DNA from: Enterocloster bolteae
GTDB lineage: Bacteria > Bacillota > Clostridia > Lachnospirales > Lachnospiraceae
Reading direction: 5' to 3'
Assembly (NCBI GenBank): GCA_021772025.1
Contig: JAETNT010000011.1
Span: 22,345-86,344, forward strand
Length of the DNA: 64,000 bases
Shown: in pieces, positions 52,431-60,730 of the stretch
How the letters are laid out: every line of letters begins with the position of its first letter
Position numbering within the stretch: the stretch's first letter is position 1
Notes under the pieces: generated by a model
Told to the model about the DNA's origin: nothing
Databases searched by the model: none
Seen by the model: only the letters and a program-made list of their open reading frames with translations
Program-made: the position numbers and the translations under genes

Positions 52431-53015
52431 CTACACATCAATATCGATCATATAGGCCTCATATCCATTGATCACAATGGTTTCCTTATACTGCTGCAGC
52501 CGTTTGGCCCTGCCGCCGTAATTTAAGTGCATATGCCCGTGAATAAAGTATTGAGGCTTATACTTATCCATTAAATCAAAAAAGCATTGAAAACCCGTAT
52601 GACACAAATCATCCCCATCCCCAAGCCGATAAGCCGGGGCATGAGTAAGGAGAATGTCAAAGCCCTTATTTTTCTTTAACTGCCACCATAGCAATGCAAT
52701 CCTGCGGCGCATCTGAGACTCGCTGTACTGATGAGGACCTGTGCGGTAACGCATAGAGCCCCCTAATCCCAGTATCCGCAGTCCTTTGTACAAATAGATC
52801 TGATCCTCAATACAAGTGCAGCCTTCCGGTTCTTCCGTATCATGATTGCCGTATACGTACAAAAGGGGCACATTGGCAAAGGTAACCAAAAAGGATAAAT
52901 ACCGGTGGGAGACATCCCCACAGGAAAGGATCAGATCGATTCCTTTCAATTTGCTTTCATCATAATAATCCCATAGGGATTTGGATTCCACATCGGAAAC
53001 TACTAATATCCTCAT
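52431..53015 (-). CDS. Calcineurin-like metallophosphoesterase (YfcE/MJ0936-like)
   Basis: A 194-residue phosphoesterase. Motifs GDVSH, YGNHDTEE, LLTHAP and GHMH are present, but the first motif reads SDVES instead of SDxH, so one metal ligand is changed. It may hydrolyse phosphodiesters or nucleotides. ATG 53015 follows GGAGGAAAAG. It lies 22 bases after the ParB/BMP-like gene and 14 before the Sir2-like gene. Confidence 0.85.
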   Translation of the reverse strand: MRILVVSDVESKSLWDYYDESKLKGIDLILSCGDVSHRYLSFLVTFANVPLLYVYGNHDTEEPEGCTCIEDQIYLYKGLRILGLGGSMRYRTGPHQYSESQMRRRIALLWWQLKKNKGFDILLTHAPAYRLGDGDDLCHTGFQCFFDLMDKYKPQYFIHGHMHLNYGGRAKRLQQYKETIVINGYEAYMIDIDV

Positions 53016-53037
53016 TTTCTTTTCCTCCGCTGCCGAC

Positions 53038-55002
53038 TTATTCCGCTGGCCGGTCAGTACCCTCGCCTTCTTTATTTCTTCCGTGAATCTGCACAATGGC
53101 TCTGGCCTCTTCCGTCAGTTCCTCCGGCTCCGGAATCCGCCCAATTACATTGTCCACCAGCCAATCCATGGTTACAATCTCCGTAGGAGTTAAAATTTCT
53201 CCTTCCGAGCACATAACGGTTCCGTCCTGAGCCGTAAGGATTCCCTCAAAGGGATAAAATTCATTTCTACAAATCGCCTTTTTTAAAAGCGCAATCAAAT
53301 GCTTGGTTCCCTCAGGCGTCCGGGTACTGTAAACTACATCAATGACGTCCGCAGACATCCCCCAATAGTAATTCAGCGCCTGCTCTCTCTTTGCCAGGCC
53401 CCCTGACCAGCCTCCTTTTAAAATCTGGCGGATAATCTTCTCATAGTACCTCCCCCAGTTCCAGATAGGAGTAGCCAAGTTTTCCACCTGATCCCCGTTT
53501 TTCCGGTAAAGGCCAAACTGCCGGTTTTCTTCAATGGGAGTAATATTGTCTTTGCCGGACACAAAAGCGATTCCTTTGTAAGTCAGGGCCGCCATTGGAT
53601 CATAGCCTTTTATGGTAGACCATTCCAAATGGATTTTGGCTCTGGGGTTGATCATTTTTGCCCCCAAGGCAAAGGCATTGATATTGGCCATCATCCCATA
53701 TATAGGATAATCTGCCAAGTATCCCAAATCATCCTCCTCTGCCTTAGTAGCCGCAATGGCCCCGATAAGAAACTTGGCCTCATACATCCTTCCGTAATAA
53801 GTACGAATAGCCTTGTGGGAGGTGTTAACCGAGCAGTTTAAAATTTTTACGTCCGGATACAATACCGCCGCCTTCAGGCTGGCTGTAATCATCTGGGGAG
53901 TGGTGGTAAAAATCACCGTATTTCCTGCGGAAATAGCCAGTTCAATCGCTTTCATGGCCTCCGCATTGGTATTTACATTGTCAATATGGGTGGTGATTAC
54001 TCTGGAGCCCAGCACCTGCTCTACATGGAGGCGCCCCAGCTCATGGCTGTAGGTCCAGTTAGAAGTCTCAGGGGTCTTTGCATTAATAAAAGCAATCTTA
54101 AGCTTAGCCGGGGCTGACGACGGCATCAGCAAATCGAAAAGCTTGGCGGTTCCTCTCTCTTTGTCTGCCTCCGGCTCTTCTACCAAAGTCACCGCTTTAT
54201 CCTGATAGGACAGCTCGATTTCCTGCCAGAACCTTCCCACTTCCTCACGGAGAGCCATATCGGATGCCCGTTCCAAATGATGCATGCCAAAAGTTTCCAG
54301 ATAAATCAGCAGGGCATCTCCGGCTGTAATGGGCAGACGTTTTCCTCCCTTTTCGTTAAAAACCACCTTAAATCGGTTATATGCGCTCTTCATTCTGACC
54401 TTTTCCTCCTGATTCCAGGGGATCTCAGTCTGAATTCCTGTCAGCTGGAGAAGTCTTCGGAAACTTCCCTCCTTGCTGAACCATATTTCATGAATACCGG
54501 CAATTTTATAAAAATCCAGAAACTCATAGTAGATTTTATTTTCCAGAGAAAGATTCCGTCTGGGAATCAGTCTGGTTACATATCCGGGAATACTGGCAGC
54601 TCCTACATATTTCAGTACACTAACCCGCTTATTTCCTTCCTGAACATAAAATTTGTTCATAAATTCATAGGCTTTAATCGGTTCTCTGATACCTTCGTCC
54701 AGCTGAGATTGATATAAATTAATCCATTTACTGCCAAACTCGGAGTTAGAGGGAAGCAGAGGCAGAAAATCATTGGAAAAGGCGTTCTGCCGTCCTGCCG
54801 TCTTGGTTCCCACCACCAAATCCAGAGGGATCTCCACAATTCCCAGGGAAGATTCTGATACAATGTCTACATAAGGCAGCATATCATCCAATGCCGGCAA
54901 ATAGGGATAAGTTCCTGCCGATACACAGGCCCTGTATTGTTTCTGGGCATTCTTTCTTGCTTTTTCATATTCTTGCAATGGAGTAAGTAATTCATCAGAC
55001 AT
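53038..55002 (-). CDS. Cytoplasmic fusion of ParB-like domain and BMP-type binding domain
   Basis: A 654-residue protein without signal peptide. Residues about 50-150 resemble a ParB/sulfiredoxin-like nuclease fold ('LGIVEIPLDLVVGTKTAGR', 'KFYVQEGNKRVSVLKYVGA'). A middle helical part (155-290) follows. Residues about 300-590 are a basic-membrane-protein/PnrA-like nucleoside-binding domain ('KLKIAFINAKTPETSNWTYSHELGR', 'VIFTTTPQMITASLKAA', 'INAFALGAKMINPRAKIHLEWS'). BMP proteins are normally secreted lipoproteins, so here the domain likely senses a ligand inside the cell. It is the first gene of a seven-gene operon. No importer genes adjoin. Confidence 0.78.
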   Translation of the reverse strand: MSDELLTPLQEYEKARKNAQKQYRACVSAGTYPYLPALDDMLPYVDIVSESSLGIVEIPLDLVVGTKTAGRQNAFSNDFLPLLPSNSEFGSKWINLYQSQLDEGIREPIKAYEFMNKFYVQEGNKRVSVLKYVGAASIPGYVTRLIPRRNLSLENKIYYEFLDFYKIAGIHEIWFSKEGSFRRLLQLTGIQTEIPWNQEEKVRMKSAYNRFKVVFNEKGGKRLPITAGDALLIYLETFGMHHLERASDMALREEVGRFWQEIELSYQDKAVTLVEEPEADKERGTAKLFDLLMPSSAPAKLKIAFINAKTPETSNWTYSHELGRLHVEQVLGSRVITTHIDNVNTNAEAMKAIELAISAGNTVIFTTTPQMITASLKAAVLYPDVKILNCSVNTSHKAIRTYYGRMYEAKFLIGAIAATKAEEDDLGYLADYPIYGMMANINAFALGAKMINPRAKIHLEWSTIKGYDPMAALTYKGIAFVSGKDNITPIEENRQFGLYRKNGDQVENLATPIWNWGRYYEKIIRQILKGGWSGGLAKREQALNYYWGMSADVIDVVYSTRTPEGTKHLIALLKKAICRNEFYPFEGILTAQDGTVMCSEGEILTPTEIVTMDWLVDNVIGRIPEPEELTEEARAIVQIHGRNKEGEGTDRPAE

Positions 55003-55084
55003 GGATGTACCTCCCGTTATTTTTGTATAAATTAATTAACATATGGATAAAGAGTTAGACGTTTAATTTCTGTTTATTCAAATT

Positions 55085-55130
55085 CAAGGGCAGAAATTCG
55101 CTACCATCATTATAGCTGTTCCTGCCCTTG
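55085..55130 (-). terminator. Possible terminator after the DUF4153/4173-like gene
   Basis: CAAGGGCAG (55085-55093) and CTGCCCTTG (55122-55130) form a 9-bp stem with a 28-base loop. It lies about 90 bases past the stop codon. A+T-rich promoter-like DNA for the ParB/BMP gene follows to 55002. Confidence 0.5.
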
Positions 55131-55222
55131 TCCGCAACTGTGTATTTACTTTTTGCTACTTCTTCTTTTTCAGTTTATGTACGGAAAGCCCTTCATATAA
55201 TTTCTTTTTTGTTTTCCCCAAA

Positions 55223-56551
55223 CTACCCGGCCCAGACAGGCAGATTACTGTAGGCCAGCATCAAAAAAGTTACGCAGCCAAACACCACGGAACGGCGGAT
55301 AGCCCAAACCTGCTTCTTCCAGTTTTCCAGCATCAGCAGTACAAAGGTTACCAGGAGAACCACCATAAACCAAGTAGTGAAAACCCGCTTAAAGGTCAGC
55401 CCATAGCCTGCAATATAAAATCCCATGCGGAACATAGCCAGGCTGATAAAAGCAAGAGTCTGGATACCAAGGAAGGACAGCAGCCATTTTTTCCGGTTCT
55501 CTGTCCCGTTTTTCTCCGGCCAATACCATTTTGCAAAAGAAAATATTCCAAAATTAATGGCAGCAATCCAACACAGCTGGAAAAAGCCCTCCCTGGCATA
55601 GGAGCTTCTTAACAGCTCTCCTTTTCTGATAGCAGAAAGAGCTTTGGGAACCGCCGCCAGCTTTACCAGAAAAAACACACCGTAAAGAACCAGAAATGTC
55701 AGCAAGAACGCAGTAAGCATGGCAGCCGGCATATTGGAATGTTTCGCCTCCGGCTTTTCTTCCTTCTGGTAAGCTCCGTAGATCAGTCCAAACAAATAGC
55801 AGCAAATAATTATTCCGGTGGTTCCCCGGATAATAATGTCAATATTTACAAGAAATCCGTTGAACCAGTAAGAAGCCTCCTTTAACACACCGGATGCGGC
55901 AGCGGCAAAATCCGGATCCGCTCCAATGAGCAGGGCAGACGCTACGGCAAGCAAGGGAATGCTGAGAAGGATTCCTGCGGCCGCCTGCTGCATTTTCCTG
56001 CTGTTCTGCCGGCTGCTCTCAAACACGCAGGCAAATAAATTTCCCAGCGCTCCAAACCATTTTCCAAAATAAACAAAGGGCAGGGCAAAAAAACCTCTGG
56101 CCAGATCCGCCAATCCCCGCTCATTAAGGCAGCCGTCCAAACGGCTGTTTGACGCAGCCAGTACCCAGTATACCGCCGCCCCATGAAGAAATAAAACTAC
56201 ATATCTCGTAATATCCTGAGCCGGCTGTCCTCCAAATATTCCTATCCAGAGGGCCGCAGCAGCAGTAAAAGTCAAATATAATCCGGCATCCTTATCCGGT
56301 TTTACCGGCCAGACTGCCTTTCCTCCATAAAAAACTGCCCCTGCAAATACGGCGGTAAACAGGCATAAAACACCGTTCCAGCCTATCCGGGATAAAAAGA
56401 AATCCTGGTAATTTCCTGTCATCAGCCCACTGTAAAGCCAACCGGCAATAAGCAGTATGCCGGCCAGAATCCATTCCTTTTTCCGGCGGATCCTCGGTGC
56501 ATTGATCTGGGGTGTGTCCTTCTGTTCTTTCTGTTCTATCATTGGTTCCAT
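55223..56551 (-). CDS. DUF4153/DUF4173-like multispanning membrane protein
   Basis: A 442-residue protein with about 11-12 hydrophobic segments and an Arg/Lys-rich N-terminal tail. Recognised only as a DUF4153/DUF4173-type protein by its pattern ('LYSGLMTGNYQDFFLSRIGWNG', 'GLTFKRVFTTWFMVVLLV'). Function is unknown. ATG 56551 shares its A with the stop of the HTH gene (TAATG), and AGGAGGAATC precedes it; the long in-frame reading to 56767 is rejected. It is last in a three-gene operon. Confidence 0.75.
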   Translation of the reverse strand: MEPMIEQKEQKDTPQINAPRIRRKKEWILAGILLIAGWLYSGLMTGNYQDFFLSRIGWNGVLCLFTAVFAGAVFYGGKAVWPVKPDKDAGLYLTFTAAAALWIGIFGGQPAQDITRYVVLFLHGAAVYWVLAASNSRLDGCLNERGLADLARGFFALPFVYFGKWFGALGNLFACVFESSRQNSRKMQQAAAGILLSIPLLAVASALLIGADPDFAAAASGVLKEASYWFNGFLVNIDIIIRGTTGIIICCYLFGLIYGAYQKEEKPEAKHSNMPAAMLTAFLLTFLVLYGVFFLVKLAAVPKALSAIRKGELLRSSYAREGFFQLCWIAAINFGIFSFAKWYWPEKNGTENRKKWLLSFLGIQTLAFISLAMFRMGFYIAGYGLTFKRVFTTWFMVVLLVTFVLLMLENWKKQVWAIRRSVVFGCVTFLMLAYSNLPVWAG

Positions 56552-56760
56552 TATGATTCCTCCTGATATTCTAAGATATCTCCTGGCTGGCAGTTCAGGG
56601 CCTTGCAGATTTCCTCCAGAGTGGAAAACCGGACTGCTTTGGCCTTTCCTGTCTTTAAAATAGATAAGTTGGCCTGGGTGATGCCGATCTTTTCCGCTAA
56701 TTCGCCGGAGGATATTTTTCGCTTTGCCATCATGACATCTAAGTTTACAACTATCGGCAT
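56551..56760 (-). CDS. YozG-like Cro/C1-type HTH regulator
   Basis: A 69-residue HTH protein: 'MPIVVNLDVMMAKRKISSGELAEKIG' in outline, then 'QANLSILKTGKAKAVRFSTLEEICKALNCQPGDILEY'. This small family commonly follows a DUF2975 membrane protein, as here, and is thought to regulate its operon. It starts 12 bases after the DUF2975 stop and has an AGGAGG-type site. Confidence 0.88.
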   Translation of the reverse strand: MPIVVNLDVMMAKRKISSGELAEKIGITQANLSILKTGKAKAVRFSTLEEICKALNCQPGDILEYQEES

Positions 56761-56772
56761 TGTGCATTCCTC

Positions 56773-57225
56773 CTAAATGGTAAAATCATTTTCATCCTTC
56801 AGCTCTTTGGCTTTCTCAAAAGTATTCTTAATCACCCGGATCAACAGTCCCATAAATACCATAAGGCCGGCGGCGATTCCCCAGAAAAGGTAGTAGCATA
56901 TTGATGCCAGGGTTACAGCCGCCACTGCAAAGCACATCCAGGAAATTATGCGAAGACTCCGGATATTTTCTTCTGTAAATACTTTCTCTTCCCCGATATT
57001 AGCCACCAGCCCCCACAGCTTCCACAGCAGGATTCCCACAGGTACAGCGCAGATATAAATGGTAGCCATAAAAAGCCCCGGTATCAGGTCTTCTGCAGTA
57101 TAACTTACCGCCACATACCCCCGGACAAGAGCAGGACAGGCAAGCACCGTGGCAATGTAGGCTATGCCGAATAAAATAATGCAGATTTTGGTTAGAATAA
57201 TAGAATTTTTATGTGTCCAGTCCAT
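56773..57225 (-). CDS. DUF2975 membrane protein
   Basis: A 150-residue protein with four hydrophobic segments ending in a charged tail (FEKAKELKDENDFTI). The conserved loop 'GEEKVFTEENIRSLRIISW' marks DUF2975. It pairs with the YozG-like HTH and probably modulates that regulator at the membrane, by analogy with family context only. ATG 57225 follows AATAAGGAGG. Confidence 0.87.
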   Translation of the reverse strand: MDWTHKNSIILTKICIILFGIAYIATVLACPALVRGYVAVSYTAEDLIPGLFMATIYICAVPVGILLWKLWGLVANIGEEKVFTEENIRSLRIISWMCFAVAAVTLASICYYLFWGIAAGLMVFMGLLIRVIKNTFEKAKELKDENDFTI

Positions 57226-57335
57226 GGAAACCTCCTTATTTTCTTTGGATTCACTTGGAGTGTACCACATATTTTCTTGATTTTCAATATTATTTTATTG
57301 TTTTTCGATAAAATCCTCTTTTACCGGCCCCAAAA

Positions 57336-57614
57336 TTACACATAAGCCTCCAATATATGTATGAGCGCACTTGCGCTGCTGCTGTGTGAACGCTCCAGGG
57401 CCGCATTGCTACGCTCCGATTCAGCAACTGCACAGCGCACCATTTTATGGGATGCCGTTGAAGTGAAAAGTATCATCAAATCCGGACGGCCAATCTGGCG
57501 GCTTAAATCTGCCGGCATTTTCGTAAACACTTTTGGCTTATGGTTGTATCTTTTACAGATTTCTTTGTATTTGTTTTCCATCCTCTCATGCCCGCCTATG
57601 ATTACAACACTCAT
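57336..57614 (-). CDS. DUF2325 protein
   Basis: A 92-residue cytoplasmic protein, start MSVVIIGGHERMENKYKEIC, with 'LMILFTSTASHKMVRCAVAES' in the middle. This matches the DUF2325 family, whose genes often stand near metal or redox genes in clostridia; function is not known. AGAAAGGAG precedes the ATG. A strong promoter and twin palindromes lie upstream. Confidence 0.8.
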   Translation of the reverse strand: MSVVIIGGHERMENKYKEICKRYNHKPKVFTKMPADLSRQIGRPDLMILFTSTASHKMVRCAVAESERSNAALERSHSSSASALIHILEAYV

Positions 57615-57633
57615 TCAAATTCTCCTTTCTCAA

Positions 57634-57741
57634 GTTAGTTATCACTAACCATTGATGTTAAAGAAAAATGCCTCACGGCATTCTTCCATCATTCCTGCCT
57701 ACAGGAAACACTATTTTAAGCATAAGTTAGTTGTTGCTAAC
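57634..57741 (-). promoter_or_regulatory. Paired GTTAGT/ACTAAC palindromes and leader hairpin
   Basis: GTTAGTTATCACTAAC (57634-57649) and GTTAGTTGTTGCTAAC (57726-57741) are almost the same palindrome, centres 92 bases apart. One overlaps the transcription start, the other the ribosome-site region. Between them a small hairpin AATGCC/GGCATT followed by TTTTC (57665-57683) could attenuate transcription. The palindromes resemble DtxR- or Fur-like metal-box symmetry, but the regulator is unidentified. Confidence 0.65.
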
Positions 57742-57747
57742 TCAAAA

Positions 57748-57776
57748 ATAATAACATATTCAATCTTCTCTGTCAA
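57748..57776 (-). promoter_or_regulatory. Promoter of the DUF2325 gene
   Basis: Minus strand TTGACA (57771-57776), 17-base spacer, TATTAT (57748-57753). It ends 6 bases before the upstream palindrome. Confidence 0.85.
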
Positions 57777-57852
57777 TAGATTTCTTGTGAAATTAAAAGT
57801 TGCCGCAGATTTTGAAAAATCCATAAAACAGGCCCCTGGATTTTTCAAATGT

Positions 57853-58761
57853 TTACCGCCATTCATATGGTGTAGTTTGATATACATAAAAATTAAGCCA
57901 ATTTGTGTACAGCGTATTCGCGGTGCTGCGCCACATCAAAGGCGGAACGGAAAAGGGATCGTTGTCTACATAATAATTTACCGGAAGAGCCGGATTCAGG
58001 CCCTTTTTCAAATCCCGATGATACTCGTTGTTCAAGGTCATCCTGTCATACTCCGGATGGCCCTGAACGAAAATCTGACTTCCATCCCGATTCATTACCA
58101 GGAAAATACCGGCCTCGTCAGACTTGGCCGCGATAATCAGGTCCTCTACCTTGCGGATATCCGCCTCCCGCACCTCGGTATATCGGGAGTGAGGAGCATA
58201 AAAATAGTCATTAAAGCTTCGGACAAGGGGAAGCTTCCGATCCAGTACCTTATGGCTGTAAACACCGGACAGTTTGGTCTTTCTCTGGTATTTTGGAATC
58301 CCGTAATGGTAATAAAGCCCTGCCTGAGCCCCCCAGCAAATATGCATAGTGGAGGTGACATGGGTCTTACTCCACTCCATAATGGTTACCAGCTCCGGCC
58401 AGTAATTGACCTCCTCGTACTCCAGATGCTCCACCGGCGCACCGGTAATAATCATACCGTCATAGCGGTTCTTTTTTACCTGATCAAAGGTAATATAAAA
58501 CTTGTTGAGATGGCTGGCCGAGGTATTTTTGGACACATGGCTGGACATCATTAGATAGGTACACTCAATCTGAAGAGGCGTGTTGGACAAAGCCCTGAGA
58601 AGCTGGGTTTCTGTTTCCTCCTTTAGAGGCATCAGGTTTAGAATCAGGATTTCCAAAGGGCGGATATCCTGGCTCATAGCCCGGTCCTCATCCATCATAA
58701 ATATATTTTCCGATTCCAACACCGCCCGAGCGGGCAAATCATTTTGTATTTTAATGGGCAT
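57853..58761 (-). CDS. metAA: Homoserine O-acetyltransferase (MetA type)
   Basis: A 302-residue MetA-family enzyme. The catalytic Cys is Cys142 in HICWGAQAGLYYHYG. Residue 111 is Glu in GAPVEHLEYEEV; in characterised MetA proteins Glu111 selects acetyl-CoA whereas Gly selects succinyl-CoA. So it should make O-acetylhomoserine for methionine. No SAM riboswitch is present because it lies in the ligA operon, starting one base after the ligA stop. Confidence 0.93.
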   Translation of the reverse strand: MPIKIQNDLPARAVLESENIFMMDEDRAMSQDIRPLEILILNLMPLKEETETQLLRALSNTPLQIECTYLMMSSHVSKNTSASHLNKFYITFDQVKKNRYDGMIITGAPVEHLEYEEVNYWPELVTIMEWSKTHVTSTMHICWGAQAGLYYHYGIPKYQRKTKLSGVYSHKVLDRKLPLVRSFNDYFYAPHSRYTEVREADIRKVEDLIIAAKSDEAGIFLVMNRDGSQIFVQGHPEYDRMTLNNEYHRDLKKGLNPALPVNYYVDNDPFSVPPLMWRSTANTLYTNWLNFYVYQTTPYEWR

Positions 58762-58762
58762 A

Positions 58763-60730
58763 TTAGTCTCCCTTCAACATCTGTAAAAATTGTTCTTCTG
58801 AAAGAATAGGAATATTAAGTTCCCTGGCTTTTTTGTTTTTAGAGGAATTGGATAAGGTATCATTGTTAATGAGATAGGTGGTTTTAGCCGTAACCGTTCC
58901 GGTAGCCTTCCCCCCTTCTGCCTCAATAACTGCCTGAAGCTCCTTCCGGTTGGCAAAATGCTCCACTGAACCGGTAATGACAAAGGTCATTCCCGCCAAC
59001 CGTCCCCCTTCTGATAGAGCAGTCTCCTGCTTGATGGTAAGCTCTGAAAGCAGACGGTCTACCATCTCATTTTTCTTCGGGTCTCCAAAGTAGTCCATCC
59101 ATGCCTGTGCCAATACGCCGCCAATGCCGTCTGCAGCTACCAGCGACTCAAAATCTCCATGGCGCATGGACTCAAAGTCATAACCAAACTGACGGCACAG
59201 GACCTTTGCATTAGCCAGGCCGATGCCGGCGATTCCCAGCCCATAAACCACTCTGGGCAAGGTAGTGTGTCTGGCCTTCCTTATGGATTCCTGGAGATTC
59301 TCATAGGATTTTTCCCCAAATCCTTCCATCTCCACAATGGTGTCTTTATAACGATCCAGATGAAAAATGTCCGCATATTCATGAATAAAACCGGCGGCAA
59401 TAAATTTCTCCAAAGTAGCCTCAGAAAGGCCGTCGATGTTTAAAGCATCTCGGCTGGCAAGCAAAGTAAAGCTTTTGATCCGCTTGGCTTCACAATCCGG
59501 ATTGATGCAGTATAAAGATTTCACATCCCCTACTTTCCGAATCTCCGTAGGCCCGCTGCACACAGGGCATTCCTTAGGAATATGGGTAACTCCGCTGCGG
59601 GTTAAGTTATCGCCAATCTGGGGAATAATCATGTTGGCCTTGTAAACCGTTATTTTGTCCCCGTTTCCCAAAGCCAGGGACTCCAGAATACTGATGTTGT
59701 GTACACTGGCCCGGCTCACCGTGGTGCCCTCCAGCTCCACCGGCTCAAAAATTGCCACCGGATTAATCAAACCTGTCCGGGACGGACTCCACTCAATATA
59801 TTTTAAGGTAGTCTCCCGCACCTCGTCAGCCCACTTAAAAGCAATAGAATTGCGGGGGAATTTAGCGGTTCGGCCCAAAGAGTCCCCATAAGCAATGTCA
59901 TCGTACAAAAGCACCAGGCCGTCGGAAGGGGTATCGTTATTGTGAATATTCTCGGAAAACCACTCTACCGTATCTCCCAGATTATCTCTCGTAACCTCCC
60001 GGTACTCCACAATTTCAAAGCCCTGGGATATCAGCCATTCCAGCTGGTTTTTCCGGGAATTTGAAAAATCCACGCCTTCTGCCCTTACTAAAGCGAAGGC
60101 CAAAAAACGGACATTTCGCTCCGCCGTAATCTGGCTGTTCAGCTGTCTGACAGAACCGCTGCATAAATTTCTGGGATTCTTATATCTGGCCTCCCCATCT
60201 TCGATTTCCTGGTTAATACGGTTGAAATCCGAGTAGCGGATCACTGCCTCCCCCCGCAGCACCAGCTGGCCTTTATACGGAATGGCAAGAGGCACGTTGG
60301 CAAATACCCGGGCATTGCCGGTAATCACTTCTCCAATCTCACCATTTCCTCTGGTAACCGCTTTTACGAGGGAGCCGTTTTCATAAGTCAATACAATAGT
60401 AAGACCGTCCATTTTCCAGGACAGCAGCCCTTTTTGATCTCCCAGCCAGTCCTTTAAGGCTTCCACATCCTTGGTTTTATCTAAGGACAGCATGGGAGCC
60501 TCGTGGGTTTCCTTAGGCAGCTCCGACAACACCTGATACCCCACTTTTTGAGTAGGACTTAAGGAAAGTATGGTTTCAGTCTCTTTCTCCAGTTCCAGAA
60601 GCTCGTCGTAAAGACGGTCGTACTCAAAATTACTCATCAGCTCCCGGTCTTCCTGATAATAAGCTTTTCCGGCCTCATTGAGAATTTCAATGAGTTCTTT
60701 CATTCTCTCTATTGAGTTATTTTTATCCAT
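58763..60730 (-). CDS. ligA: NAD-dependent DNA ligase
   Basis: A 655-residue ligase. The adenylated Lys is Lys106 in WKMDGLT; the OB fold, Cys4 zinc finger (CPVC...CINPDC), helix-hairpin-helix region and a C-terminal BRCT domain ('AGMTFVITGSVEHFANRKEL') follow. Length is typical. It overlaps the upstream pseudouridine synthase gene by 8 bases and precedes metAA. It is essential for replication in most bacteria; a second ligase elsewhere is not excluded. Confidence 0.96.
   Translation of the reverse strand: MDKNNSIERMKELIEILNEAGKAYYQEDRELMSNFEYDRLYDELLELEKETETILSLSPTQKVGYQVLSELPKETHEAPMLSLDKTKDVEALKDWLGDQKGLLSWKMDGLTIVLTYENGSLVKAVTRGNGEIGEVITGNARVFANVPLAIPYKGQLVLRGEAVIRYSDFNRINQEIEDGEARYKNPRNLCSGSVRQLNSQITAERNVRFLAFALVRAEGVDFSNSRKNQLEWLISQGFEIVEYREVTRDNLGDTVEWFSENIHNNDTPSDGLVLLYDDIAYGDSLGRTAKFPRNSIAFKWADEVRETTLKYIEWSPSRTGLINPVAIFEPVELEGTTVSRASVHNISILESLALGNGDKITVYKANMIIPQIGDNLTRSGVTHIPKECPVCSGPTEIRKVGDVKSLYCINPDCEAKRIKSFTLLASRDALNIDGLSEATLEKFIAAGFIHEYADIFHLDRYKDTIVEMEGFGEKSYENLQESIRKARHTTLPRVVYGLGIAGIGLANAKVLCRQFGYDFESMRHGDFESLVAADGIGGVLAQAWMDYFGDPKKNEMVDRLLSELTIKQETALSEGGRLAGMTFVITGSVEHFANRKELQAVIEAEGGKATGTVTAKTTYLINNDTLSNSSKNKKARELNIPILSEEQFLQMLKGD

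Noticed and set aside
56552..56767. 72-residue N-terminal extension of the DUF4153/4173-like protein
   Set aside because: It overlaps the HTH gene out of frame; the inner ATG has AGGAGG and is coupled by TAATG.
57661..57725. Real 16-codon peptide or NifX fragment in the DUF2325 leader
   Set aside because: No ribosome site and too short to judge; mentioned only as part of the leader finding.
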